Origin: Schoenoplectus triqueter | Taxonomy: Eukaryota; Streptophyta; Magnoliopsida; Poales; Cyperaceae | Length of the DNA stretch: 64,000 nt | Direction of reading: 5' to 3' | NCBI GenBank assembly: GCA_964058805.1 | Contig: CAXKVV010000004.1 | Span: forward strand, 186,001-250,000 | Shown here: piece by piece, positions 24,890 through 37,069 of the stretch | How positions within the stretch are numbered: position 1 is the first letter of the stretch | Layout of the letters: the number at the start of each line of letters is the position of its first letter | Position numbers and translations under genes: made by a program | Notes under the pieces: generated by a model | What the model saw: only the letters and a program-made list of their open reading frames with translations | Database searches by the model: none | Told to the model about the DNA's origin: nothing

Positions 24890-26260
24890 TAGGCGTGTCA
24901 AACGTGTGTAATGATTAAAAAAATAAAGATTTGCGTTAACCATTTCATTTAAGAGACGATTATTTTTTTGTGTTAACTATTGCATTGAGGAGGTGCAAAT
25001 AAATTTTGTTGCATTAACTGTTTCATTGATTTAAACGAAATAAATGAAAGAAACAATTAAAATTTAATGATCGTTTACAAAATAGTCCAAATATCAATAA
25101 ATAATTTATAAGCCATATCTCAAATCAAATTCAAATAATAATTAATAATCAAAATATCAGTAATCAAATATCATTAATCAGAATTAGTAAGCTAACAATC
25201 AACAACAATCAACAACTAAAATATCAAAATACATTACATATTACAACCCAGATCTCAAACTAATTTCTCAGGTATTACCGACACCTTGCATATTACAACT
25301 ACCAACCAAATTAAAATATCAAAATACCTAAAACCTACTAATAATTAACAAGTCAGCAAGGCATACACCAGTTATACTAACCAAATACCTAAATTATACT
25401 AACTACTATTGATCTCAACTCAGATATCAAGCTATTTTCTCATATATTATCAATCCCAGCCAATAGCTAAATGTGCAAGCATTTAAAACCTCTATCATCA
25501 TAGAAAGTCACTGCTTGAGACCCAAGAGCCAAAGACTAACCAATCCTGAGCAGTACCAGTAACTGAAGCACACAACCAATCCCGAGCACAGCAAGAACAA
25601 CAAGAACAATAAGAGAAAAAAAATACTTTCACTTGGTATCTACCTGGTGGCGATGACGGGGCCTCTATTAATGATTTATCATTCTCTCCGTACCTAGATT
25701 TGTTCTTTCACCATTCTCTTAAGCTTAGGCCGTCATATTGGAAACGTGAGACATATCGACGATAGAAGGCACACATGCACACCTGACCAGGATTTACGAC
25801 CAAACGATGAAGGAATGATGGGTCGATAGATTATCTCTTAGCCCTTATAGTGACAGGTTCCTAAGAGAGAGAAAGAGAGGGATTTGAGAGTGCGAGACAG
25901 CGAAAAAATAATTTAATCATGGCAGAGAGAGGTGAGCAGTTAGGGTTTAGTTAGCGAAAAGAAAAGAGAGGAGATTGTTTGAGCGGCAAAAAAGATGAGA
26001 CGAGGGAGAATAAGAGATATAGGGTTTTCTCCGTGATTTTCATCGTGTGCAATGTTTTTTATAGTAGCTATATGGAATGTCAGACGATAAAAGAACGAAA
26101 CAGACGATCACAGAATGAGTTATTTTTATTAACTGTTTCATTCTAAAGACGAAATGAATGTTATTTGGGTTAATAGTTTCATTCTAAAGACGAAATGAAA
26201 TTTCTCGATCGTTCTGTTTTGTTTGTCATGAAATGAAACAGTGAATCATTGACACCCCTA
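24890..26260. mobile_element. hAT-like nonautonomous element
   Basis: Terminal repeats TAGGCGTGTCAA and TTGACACCCCTA are complementary at 11 of 12 positions. The interior has GTTAAC.ATTTCATT motifs near both ends in inverted sense and a tandem TTTCATTCTAAAGACGAAAT pair near 26126-26190. No coding frame. No clean 8-bp duplication was found at the borders, so the edges are approximate. Confidence 0.5.
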
Positions 26261-27545
26261 TCACTGAGATGACAATTTAGCTCACGGCCCGGTCGATCCA
26301 TCCGGACCGGCTCCGGCCTGATGTCAACCCGGACAACCCGGTCAGTGAACGGGTAGGCCGGGCTGGGTCATCATACGAGCCGGGACATATACAAATTTGA
26401 GATTAGACTTGCCCGCTTGGTCCGAAATAGTCATATATATATATAATTTATTTATATTTTTACTTATATTATATATTTATACATATTATATATCAATATA
26501 TTCAAAAAATTATGTAGAATCTTAATATAATACTAATATTACTTAAATTATATTAATATTTAGTTATGATATTATTATATGAATAAAAACACTAATATTT
26601 TTGGAATGTCTCAATGTGAACAATGTAATTCAACAGACATCTTGATACATTTTTAGCCACATCTTTTAACTCGAAAGTCCAATCAATACAAAATTAAATT
26701 CTCTAAACTCATGAAAACTATATCTACTATTTTTTTTTATATTTTGAGCTCTTTCAAAAACAAAACATATCAATAAAAATTCATATTTATAAAGGTTAAC
26801 TGTTGAAATATTTTAGACCTCTAGATATCTTTTTAATCATAACTTTGTACTAAAAGATCATATTAATATGATGAGGTAAAACTCTATAGATGCATAACAA
26901 TTAAATATGCAATTTTGATATTTTAATTTTTTTTTCAAATTCAAAATCATTTTTATTATTCTTATTGCAATTTTGATGGGCATCATCATGGATGCTATTT
27001 TTACCTTACAGGTATTTCAGAGATCGTGACAAAATTGCGAATCTTTATTCTACAAAATCGTAAATCTAGAACCATTCGTGATTTCATAACGAAATTTATG
27101 ATGCAAGAAGAATAACACGAGGACCAGGGGAACTGTAGCAATCTCAATCACATATGACCCGAATGTAGAATAAAAAATTGATACAACATGCTACATTGAA
27201 TTTATCATCCTCTTACCCAACCCTAAGGATCTATCAAACCCTACAATTTTGGAAAATCAAACTAATCTGAACATAATCGGAGCGAAACTCAAGAAGACTT
27301 GAATTCGAACAATCTAATCCTGAGATGACCCATAATCTGAAATGGTCTGGCAGAAAATCCAGCCTAATTCCAAACTGAATTGACACGGACAACAACAGTA
27401 TCTTACTAAGGAGCACTCGGAAACATACAATTTGTGAAGATGATTAGTGCTTTTCATGATGTTTGAAGGTGAGTTTTTGGCTTTTTCATACCTTCAAAAG
27501 TTCCTCCAGGCTGAAAAAAATGTTGATTATATCTATATAATTAGT
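26261..27545. other. Gene-free stretch
   Basis: Starts with a GC-rich block (GGCCCGGTCGATCC, GGCCGGGCTGGGTC) at 26280-26390 that looks like another hAT-type terminus. The rest is AT-rich with no supported gene. Confidence 0.4.
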
Positions 27546-27918
27546 GGCGGATGTATGTAGAGCCGGAGGAGATCAGTTGATCCTCTAGATTTTAAAAAAT
27601 TATGTTTTTTATATTAAGTGTTTGTTAATTTATTTATTTTGAAATTAATTTCTGACTCCTTCAAATTGTTTGATTATGTTCATTGAGAAAAAATAATTAA
27701 TATCAGAGATAATTAAAATATAAAGTTCCGTAAAGGAAAACTTTCTTTATCGACTTAATTATTTATTATTTTAAGATTTATTTTTTTTGTTATTAGACAA
27801 AAATGGATATTGAATTATTATTTTTTTATTTAGTACCTAATTAGCTAATGGGTCTGAACCCGATAAAATATTATAATATGATAAATGACTTATCGTGATC
27901 AAATTTTGCATCTACCCC
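27546..27918. repeat. Dispersed TGACCCC-type repeat, long copy
   Basis: Begins GGCGGATGTATGTAG with a diverged GATCAGTTGATC block and ends CAAATTTTGCATCTACCCC. The interior TTAGTACCTAATTAGCTAAT and GGGTCTGAACCCGATAAA match the copies at 2062 and 41559. Confidence 0.55.
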
Positions 27919-27963
27919 TGTATATAATACAGCTGCTTAGATTTGCAAATATGTTGTTTTTCT

Positions 27964-28299
27964 GGGGTATGTTTGGATGGGCCAGGAATAGTAGAATAGC
28001 TACTGTTATCGGAATAGAAATAACAGTTGTATATTCAAACGTAAATTTGTTGTTCTGGAACAGTGAGTATACCTGCTATTATGCTATTCTATGGTGAGGA
28101 TAAAATAGTTGTTGTTCTTCTCAACTCTCTATTACTATTCTCAACAAACAATCCAAATAATATTTCTATCATCTGAAATAACATCATATTTTTACTATCC
28201 TCATGCTAGCCGAAAAATTATTATTTTATCACTATTCTAATTTGCTATTCTCAATTTCTCTATTCTTACGCTATTCTTTGTACGATCCAAACACACCCC
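27964..28299. mobile_element. hAT-like MITE with GTGTTTGGAT ends
   Basis: About 336 bp between GGTATGTTTGGAT and ATCCAAACACACC. The interior is an imperfect palindrome of TACTATTC / GAATAGTA motifs. A related inverted stretch lies at about 55298-55555, and a short derivative upstream of the P450 gene near 47490-47584. Confidence 0.6.
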
Positions 28300-28952
28300 C
28301 GAAGAATTGGCTGGGAGTATACTTGGATATGTTTCCATGTTCTCCATCAAGAGGTAACATGCTCTCTTAATTTACATAATTTGATCCTATTTTAGTGATC
28401 TGCATGTGGATGAGGATGAGATAGTAAGCCTTTCTTTAGGTTATGAGATGGTCTTTACTTTTTGTAGCTAAGTGAGCTTAGACAACCCAGCTGATCAAGT
28501 AATCATTTAAGTTCCATCGTACCTATCCTATCAGGATATATACAGGACATAGATCTCTAACTTACCTGTAACACCAAACCAATACTTTCTTATAGTGAAT
28601 TAAACTATTTACTATCACTATAAGAAATGATTGAAGGCCCGATTTGAGGGAAACCAAAGTAATTAACATTGCTCGTGTCACCGAACTTTTGCATGCATAA
28701 ATGATGCACATGTCATGCCCGTCCATAATGGAGGCGTAACCACAAATCTCTCTACAACCTAGAGGTTCACCAGAAACACACTCACCTCTACTAATTTAAA
28801 GAGCAATAGAGAGCACCTGAAGTGACCATACCTGAAGATTCTAAAGGAAGATTCCACTAAGTTGTAGCCCAGCTCAGGCATTCGGCCAATGCCACTTCTT
28901 TAGTTCCCTTTCAACTCTCCTTCATCTTCCATTCTTCTTCCTCTCTTTTATT

Positions 28953-28986
<34 letters not shown>

Positions 28987-29733
28987 TGCTCTGCGGACCA
29001 ATTCCGGGAGCGGCGACGCCCGCCTTGTGGCTTGTGCGCTGCTGACTAGAGCCCTCAGCCTTCTCAAATTCACCAAATAGCCACTATCCACGGTCGAACC
29101 AGTTCACGGAGGCAGCAAATACCAGAAGATGATAATTATTACTTTTCCTGTTTCTTTTTAGGAAATACTGTTACATATTTGATTTAAATTAATTTTTAAT
29201 TTAGATTTATTAGATGAGAGCATCAAAAACTTTCCAGGAACAACAAATTTTTGAGTTTATGTGGTATTAGCTCGATATAAATTAAGTTATAAAATTACTT
29301 AACCCTTGGTGTATACTCAGGTTTATTAATTGATTTTGATGTCTCTTTCTGATTTCAATGAAATTGTAGGGTTCTCGTTCTCCCATCTCCTTTTTTATAA
29401 AACAATGGAAGCATCAAAGAAAAGTTTTGATGTAGGCCCTTGTGATTTGCACTGGTAAACAATTATTTCCAGGTATTTGTTTTGCAATACTGTGTGTAAA
29501 ATTGGACATTTTAATGTAAAAAGTGTAACACATGTACGAAAGTTTAAAACTTTCACCATCATATATTTTCACACATTTAATTGGTCACATTAATTATTTT
29601 AAATTCATTCATTTGGCCAGTTATTGTAAATAAAAGAAAGGAAACTGTATTGTCTTTTGACCGAGTCAATAGAATTAAATTAATGGAGTTACAAAAAACG
29701 TTCGTACATTAATTCTATATTAATCATAATTAT
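28300..29733. other. Gene-free stretch with (TG)n and an inverted pair of CACTA-like tips
   Basis: Contains TTTCTTATAGTG (ends 28597) and CACTATAAGAAA (starts 28616) back to back, a (TG)n microsatellite at about 28957-28983, and a GC-rich patch at 28988-29095. No convincing coding frame. Confidence 0.45.
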
Positions 29734-31032
29734 CACTACAGGAAAGCGTCGCACTATCATCTGAGATATCAAATGCAATAAATCCTATTTACATCAGTAA
29801 GCTTATGCTAAAGGTCTTTAACATCCGAAAGCTGATGCAAACGGCAGATGTAAATACGCTTGATGGTGATAATCTATTGCATCCGATTTTTTATTTGCAT
29901 CAGCATTGGATTACATCAGGAAAGACCGATGTAAGATTCACTGTCATTTGCATTTGTTCCCTGAAGCAAATATTAGTTTTTTGCAGGCACATTACTGATG
30001 AAACTTTGTGCATTAGCATTCGCTTTCCTAATCCTAATGTGTTTGATACCTAATTGCCGATGTATTTATTGATATTAGCATCTATTAATATGATGATAAT
30101 TTATTTTGTTGCATCTGTTAATATTTTGATACTAATATTTTTCAAAATACCAACATTCATATCACAATTTAAACCCAATAGATCTAATGTCATTCATACC
30201 AAGATTTCTCAAAATATTCATACCAACATTCAACATACATACCAACATTCATAAATTCATCACAACATCCCAAAATTTCTCAAAATATTCCACCCATAAC
30301 CAAAGTTCTCCAAAATAAATCTAAACAGCTCCAAAATTTCTTAATATTATTTAATTTAAAACTAAGATTTCACAAGTTAAAATGAGAATACATCAATTGC
30401 CTTTTTAATAGAAAGAAAAATCCATTTTTCTCCCAAGCTTTGAACAAACCTGGCCACTACCAACTTCTCTGCCACTTCTTGCCTTGGATTGGTTATTCCA
30501 ACCTACAGGAATAAAAGAACAAAAAAAATAATTTTCTTCAGTAAAAAATGGTTTTCCAAATTAAGGACATTTAACAATAAGGTAGCTTTAGATTTCTATG
30601 ATTGAATTTTACTGCACTGACCAGTCTGATCCTTTTCTATCATTACAAAGAAGTTTATTAGCTCATTGTAAAAAAAAAAATTCAGTAACCCCACTCAATA
30701 TCTATCAAACGTCTCAGATAGCAAATGTCATGTTCTTAGTCCTCCTCCAAACAGAATAACTAATAATAAGGTAGCTCAAATTTCTATGATTGAAATTTAC
30801 TGTATTGAATAGTCTTCTGTAGAATTTTTGTCAGAGGATTATAAAATTTATAACCCTCATAACTTTATAGGTCTGAGGGTTATAAACTTTATTATTTTGT
30901 CCCATTGTTGATACTGGTGCCAAACATCATGTCAATTCAGAAAAAATAGGCAGCCAAAAACCAAGCTTTGAAATGACAAACAACTACAATAGGTTATGAA
31001 ACATTATTCAGAAAAGTTACTGACCCACTTCA

Positions 31033-31510
31033 CTTAGAACAAATGATATTACGAGAAAGAGAGAGCTTCTTGGAAGTTCCGTTGTAAAGCTCCTCAAGAG
31101 AGACCTTGAGAGGATGCACCACATCCTCTCCTCTCCTCTGCCTTCTGCCCCTGCTGCTACCGTCACCTTCAACCCCCAAATATAAAAAAAATATTCAAAA
31201 CGAGTTGGTAATATGTATTTCAATAACATCTAAGCAATTCTTTTTTTTTATTTTTTTAACTTCTTGTTCAGGCAAATTAACAGTATATCACTACATCTCA
31301 CTTTGACAGTAAGTGCAATTTGTTACTGTGAAAACTAAATATACCTCCAAATGGGCTTCCACCAAAGAAGGATTGAAAGATATCAAACGGGTCATGGCCA
31401 CCGCCTCCAGCACCCATACCTTCCTTGAGTGCATCTTCACCATACTGATCATAAATCTCACGCTTCTCTGGATCACTCAATACTTCATATGCCTGTGCCA
31501 ACTCCTTAAA
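31033..31510 (-). pseudogene. DnaJ (type I HSP40) exon 2 and partial exon 3 captured in the CACTA element
   Basis: Minus-strand exon 31510-31345 has acceptor CTTTCAG and donor GAG|GTATAT and reads [20 protein letters not shown] and on to [17 protein letters not shown]: the end of the J domain and the Gly/Phe region of plant ANJ1/J2/J3-type DnaJ co-chaperones. After a 178-bp intron, exon 31166-31033 continues in phase with GDGSSRGRRQRRGEDVVHPL and KVSLEELYNGTSKKLSLSRN, and breaks where the first zinc-finger cysteine pair should follow. The HPD-bearing first exon and most of the zinc-finger and substrate-binding parts are missing, so it cannot be a working DnaJ. Confidence 0.85.
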
Positions 31511-31959
31511 CTGAAAGAGCAAATAGCGAATGTGTTAGACGCTAGATGGATAAGAAATTGAAATTAGTATTTCAGTATCCGGTAACTATATTATATCACA
31601 ATGCATAGACTTTCAGCTAAAAAATGATTCATCATGACAGATCAAAAATACTTATCCATAAGAATAACAATTACACCCCTTATCCGCATCCCAATATAAG
31701 GTAGCACTTTCAAGAATACACAGTCTCTAACTTAAATTTTGAAATATATGTTTTCAAAGAGCCTTTATACCTAACATTGGGTACAAGCAACAGGTACAGA
31801 ATTTGGTGTTGCGAGTATAATTTCTTTTAGAGTACCTTTCCAGATTCTAGCTTTCTCAGGTATGGCGTCAATTAACTAGTCAGGCATAGCATGAAAAAAT
31901 AACTTAATGTAATTCCAGATTATCAACACACAGCGAGGTGGGCCTCCTTCTTCTGTGCA

Positions 31960-32340
31960 TTTCAACAAATATCTTCCGTGCAATACCCAATCACCCTTCT
32001 CAAGTGGCAGCGAAGAGTGGCCTTACCTTGGCCTAGCCTCGATCGGAGAGGCCAAAGGTTACTCCTTGGCCTGGTGGGGAGGAGAAGAAGTAGTAGACAG
32101 AGGTTGTTGCTGGGCTTAGGCGAGATGCTTCGAGTAGGAAGGAAGAGAGCAGTGTCGGGTGAAGCGAAGGAGTGAGGGCGGTGGTCTTGGCGCCGACGCT
32201 GGTGCGGTGCTGTGACCCAAGCAGAGCTGCTTATTCCTAGCGCAAAGATGGGTGAAGTCAGCAAGGGAGGAGAAGAGTTGAGAGAGAGCGGCGGGGAAGA
32301 GGATTTAGGGTTAGGTTTGGGTCTGTTTGCGAGTCGCGGA
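31960..32340 (-). other. GC-rich captured segment, possible first exon
   Basis: A GC-rich island inside the CACTA element. On the minus strand it has CT-rich leader-like sequence, an open frame of about 100 codons without an ATG start, and a good donor CAAG|GTAAGG at about 32026. It is not the DnaJ first exon. Its source gene is not recognised. Orientation matches the DnaJ exons, so a chimeric transcript is possible. Confidence 0.4.
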
Positions 32341-32716
32341 GAAATATAAATGGAAAATTTTGCGAGCGGCGGAAAAAAAAAATACTCATTTATAAATATT
32401 TATTTTGGTTGTTCAGAAATAAAATTAGTATATTTATTTGCATCTGCTAAGCTGATGTGTATCAGCATAAAAAATATCATATTTATTTGCATCTGCGTGT
32501 ACTGATGTGCATCAACATTCATTTTTAGAAAAAAAATAACTACACTTACTTGCATCAGCAAAATAAATACAAATTTATACTTGCATCAGCTTTCCTAATG
32601 TGATATGTTCAAATCAAAATTTTAAGGTCGGAAATTTTTTTTGCTGATGCTAATAAAAAAGTGCAGATGCAATTGACTCTTTCTGGATGCAAATGCGACA
32701 TCCTCCTGTAGTGTAT

Positions 32717-33231
32717 AATTCTATAACAGTCCTAAGAACATTTTTCATTGATTTCTATATAGAGAGAGAGGAGCGTTACCGATAGCCTGATTCTGGTAGC
32801 ATTTTGTAAATTCTGTGGATTGCTAGGCTTGTACTATCATTACTCGTTAGTTGGTAGATGTTATTGTTTCTTCTTTGAAATTGGTATTGAACTCAAGCTT
32901 CCATATTTGTACGTACCAAATAGATGTTTCATGTTTGAGAGCTTGAGGCCTCAAGTTACCAGGAAGCTCAAATTCAATAGCAACATTAAGATGCCACTAA
33001 TCAATTAAATTAAGGTAAATTGCGATATTTTAAACCATGATGTTTCCTCTAATTAGCTTTATGTGCTTCACTTGGGACTGTAAATAAATGAAAATTTTAA
33101 ACACAGGAACTCCTAAATCGTTTCCACGAAACCATAGAAGCCATTGAAATTAAAAAGAGAAATCGTGCATATTCTCATCAGTACGAAGCCACAAACTGAT
33201 GATACAGTACCAGTTTATCCTTTGCACATAC
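32717..33231. other. Short gene-free stretch
   Basis: Between the CACTA element and the MES pseudogene. I looked here for second and third MES exons on the minus strand and found none. Confidence 0.5.
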
Positions 33232-33545
33232 CGTTTCTGAAATAAAAATTTTGGGATTCTCAACGCACGGCATGACTGCTGCTGCAAAACCCCCAACTGA
33301 GAACTTCTTAGGAAACTTATCCATTACAAGAGAAGCTATGCCCAACAAAATCAATTTTTAACCGGGTGGTATTGAGATCATTGTGCGAGTTAAAGGTTCA
33401 GTATAGTCGGTGAAGGAACGAAGCTCATCTAGACGTGACGGGTGGGTCCCACATGCCGCCAGATCAACCGCAGAACACAGTGACCAGCATTTCGGAGTAA
33501 CGTGGAGAGGGTACCAGCACCATGCACCATAGACCATAGATTAGA
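33232..33545 (-). pseudogene. Methylesterase pseudogene, exon 1 only
   Basis: On the minus strand, pieces in shifting frames match MES exon 1: a degraded VHG.CHGAWCWY region, then DLAACGTHPSRLDELRSFTD and YTEPLT, then a broken nucleophile-elbow region, then MDKFPKKFSVGGFAAAVMP and a donor-like ACG|GTATGT at the usual exon-1 end. The GHSxGG serine motif is lost, several frameshifts are present, and exons 2 and 3 are absent. It lies between the two intact MES genes, so it is a decayed third member of the local family. Confidence 0.8.
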
Positions 33546-35480
33546 TGATAAGTCTCAATTGCATATACTTTTTATTAGAGTTAATTTTATGAATTTGCTG
33601 ATTTTTAGAGTAATTTAGTCATTTTACTTGAATTTTTATTTCGAGATCGAGATACTACTGTGTTTTATTTGAGAGCAATTGAACATAATTAGAAAACACT
33701 CAAATACGAACCGCATCAAGATGAATCATCAGCAGCAAATTACGTCCAATTCTGATAATAAAATATTATGAATTGACTAAAATGATATGATAATCTTATA
33801 GATATTGTTTTTAACTTTCCAACGCATCTTAGATCATCCAAATCAGAGTTTGGATGAAGAACTTATGATCAAAATACAAACCACTACGCAGCAGACTCAT
33901 CTTCATACGGTCTGTACAGAAATCCATACGACATGTATGCTCCATAACCGAAAATTCAAACATAGCTGGCAACAACTGTCTAATTGATTGGTCTCCTATA
34001 TAAGACTTTTTCAGGTGTCTTTCTAGACTATCTAGGTAACCCTAGCCGCATAGGGCGATCTTGGGAGCCGTCTTTGGAGTTTAGAAGCGATTTTAAAGAA
34101 GAAGAGAAGATTGAAAGATGGATTCGAAACCAACACTCAAGATCCAAGCAAGAAATCGAGAGATTATTGGGTACCCATTTTTTTCTTCCTCAAATTTATC
34201 TTTTATTGTTGTTTTATCATGGAATTTTATTGTTATTGTTTTATCATGCGTGGCTAAACACCCATTCTGAAGGTGATGACTTGTAGTACTTGAATCTTTT
34301 TAGTTAAATTGCTCAGTATTTAATCTTTTTGACATTTTTTTGTGTGATTTATCCTTTAAATTGATTGTTTACATACTTGAACTGTAACAAGTGCTTGTTA
34401 TGTGATTCATCTTAGGAATTATAGTAGATTATAAAAATATATTGCTAAAATTTCCGATCTTGAAGGGTAAAACTCATGTTTGTATTCAAAGGCTAGCGGT
34501 AAGTTTGCAACTTAGGTGATTATACTTAAAACTGAACTAAATATCAATTGTTAACTCATAACTGTGTAGCGTCGGATTTTGATAAGTTATAACAGCAAAG
34601 AACACAAAGGGCTTGAACTCTTAGGGTGAGGTACGTAACTTTGAAGTTTGAATAGTTTGAACACAACATTGACACGCGAAAGCGCCCGTCAATGCTAAAC
34701 TTGAATTACTAATATCACACTATTGAATTGTCTAAAAAGTAAAGAGACCGGATAGGTTAATTAAGGAGTGAAGAGGAAAAGCCGAAACCCTTAGTATTCA
34801 CCTTTTAATTTAAAACACTATTTTATTAGCTGTTATTTAGTTTAATTTTAGTTTAGTCAAAATCAACTTTCGTTTGTCTAGATTAGTGAACTAGTAAGAA
34901 CCAGTATTTTACTCTTGTCCTTGTGGATTCGACACCTCAATTACTAATCGACAAGGTCATACAATCGACCGAAATTAAGTACAAATTAGAGTAATTATTA
35001 GCCATTGATATCAGCCAAGTCTTTTCTCACTCTCTTGCGCCATTTTTCTTATGTTGACTCTCTTCAAGATCTCTTTATGATTTTCTAGGAAGTTGGAACT
35101 TGGAAGTTCTTATTGTTATTCATTTGTTCGTTGTTGATCTAGTCTTAAATTAATGGAAAAATCTTTTAATCCAAAATCTATCTTCAAGTTTGTCTCCCAT
35201 TATTTTTTTTCTTGGGATAATCATTTATATACCCTTCAAAACATTATAATTTAGATATTTCTCCATCAAAACTTTAATTTTGAATATTTCCCAATCAAAT
35301 ATGAGATAATTGTTTATATCCCCTGAAATTTATTTTACTAAATAATTTAAGAATGAAAATCTAAAAGTACAAAAATAGCCCATCCTGTGAACACATCGGT
35401 ACGAGCTTGTTGTTGTCAAAGAAAGGTGTCATTTTGCTCGATAAGTACAATATTTTATCAATAGCATGTTGCTTTTGAAT
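33546..35480 (+). repeat. Probable decayed LTR sequence
   Basis: Contains a TATA-like CCTATATAAGACTTTT at about 33994-34009 followed by a leader-like stretch, and about 0.9 kb later CTTGTGGATTCGACACCTC, a motif common near the end of some plant LTRs. A related GTCGAATCCATATGGAC lies inverted near 14070. No terminal duplication or coding domain was found. Confidence 0.35.
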
Positions 35481-36300
35481 GACAGCAGCTTTCAATCGTT
35501 TGGCATGTGAATTCGAACCATATCCCACGCCATGCCCCTTAATTTATTAGAGGCACCAATGACATGACCTGAGTTAGATACCAAAACATCATTTTGTGTG
35601 GTGTGACAGTCACCTTCACCAAATCTTCTAAAAAAATTTAAAATGTCATATGCATCAGCATCTTCAATGTCATCAACACGATTTGTTTCTCCCACATCAG
35701 TGACATCCTCAAGGACCCCAACATCCTCATCCCTAGCATCTGTATTGTTTTGTGTATACATGCCATCTCCACCGACACATCACCAAATTAATCATTATTA
35801 GAGTCGATACCATAGTTGTCATTAAGATTAGTTTCATTTTCCTCAACATCACACCACTCATGACGAATCTGATGGGATGAATGATCACTTGCACATAGCT
35901 AATTGCTATGTCCTTGCTACACATCAATCAAACCACAGAAACCCTTTTGATTTGAATCTTTTATATTTTTTATCACTCTACAAAAATATAAATGAAAATA
36001 TAAGAAATAACTAATTAATTAATTAGGATAAAGTCCTAAAATATAAGAGTTTTAAATATCTTAACAAGCAAGTCTCATTCCTTTTCAGATAATGGCATTG
36101 GTAAATGAGCTCACGAATCTCATCCCCATCTAGTTCGATTTGTTAGAGCTTTTAGTATCTGAGCAATGCATTTTGTTCTGGTTTTATCATTGTAAATTTC
36201 TTCAACACGAGCCCATTCATTCTTTTTAAAGTTATAATTCTTAAGGCCAAAGAGGTCATTTATCATCTCCATCACACTTAACAACAAAAAGTATCATGTT
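35480..36300 (-). pseudogene. Unrecognised decayed coding sequence
   Basis: Minus-strand frames look protein-like over several hundred bases: one with NNTDARDEDVGVLEDVTDVG and NKLRGMAWDMVRIHMPND, continued after a frame change by KRLKAAVIQKQHAIDKILYL, and another near 36100-36260 reading INDLFGLKNYNFKKNEWARV. Stops and frameshifts interrupt them. I do not recognise the family. A transposon-encoded protein is most likely given the surroundings, but this is not shown. Confidence 0.3.
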
Positions 36301-36792
36301 CACTAAATTAGAATCCCTAATTTATTTTATTGTTTCGAAGATATTTCTTTGTACACTTTTGCTTTTATCTTTGTTTTTTGCCCTTGAACTTCCAACACCC
36401 TGACATGTAACAGATAGTCATAACATCTTAAATTTCTATTTATTTGAAAATGGACTTCATAACAATTTAAAATTTGTTGTAGCACTATAGCAGTATATAC
36501 TGATTTTAGCACTAGATTACATACAAAATATTTTGTTAAAATTGAAATAAAGATAAGTATTATATGGGATTCGTGTTCAGTCTTTAACATTAGCTATGGA
36601 TTATACTAGATTGTAGCACTATATATTTTACTTTTTCTAAAATCTTACCAATAAATTAGACAACAAATTTAGATTATATGATATATTATTTTTAGGACCA
36701 CACATATAAGTTAACAAATATTACAAAAATTCATCACTAAATGTTAAGAATCTTTCCTCAAATAAATAATCTGTCTCTTTCATAAACACTTA

Positions 36793-37067
36793 GAGCATCC
36801 GCATCTCATTATCAAATTGATTATCAAATATTATTTGATAATTGTCATTTGAATTTCAGAGATGCAGAAATTAGACAAAATTAGACAATTGTCTAAATTT
36901 GACAATCCATTTGACAAGCCACGTCAGTGAAGAAACAAAAAATTAATTACGAAAGTGTCATTTTGACAATTTCATTCTATTCAGGGATGTCACCCTTAAA
37001 ATAAATTGTCAATTGATGATATGGTATAAAAATTTAATTTTAACTATCGATATCAATGCGGATGCTC
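36793..37067. mobile_element. Tourist-like PIF/Harbinger MITE upstream of the second MES gene
   Basis: 275 bp with perfect terminal inverted repeats GAGCATCCGCAT / ATGCGGATGCTC and TTA direct repeats on both sides (36790-36792, 37068-37070). The arms pair further inward (TTATCAAATTGATTATCAAAT / ATAAATTGTCAATTGATGATA in part). It lies about 400 bp upstream of the MES start codon. Confidence 0.85.
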
Positions 37068-37069
37068 TT

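Larger units (their letters stand above)
29734..32713. mobile_element. Complete nonautonomous CACTA element carrying captured gene pieces
   Basis: Left tip CACTACAGGAAAGCGTCGCA and right tip TGCGACATCCTCCTGTAGTG form imperfect terminal inverted repeats, flanked by TAT direct repeats (29731-29733, 32714-32716), as the CACTA superfamily requires (3-bp duplication). Both subterminal regions, about 300 bp each, are filled with TTGCATCAGC / GCTGATGCAA motifs. No transposase is present. The 2,980-bp interior carries DnaJ exons (31033-31510, minus strand) and a GC-rich segment (about 31960-32340) foreign to its AT-rich surroundings. Confidence 0.85.

Noticed and set aside
31962..32264. 100-codon minus-strand frame as an independent gene
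   Set aside because: It starts without ATG, lies within the CACTA borders and ends in a splice donor; treated as a captured segment instead.
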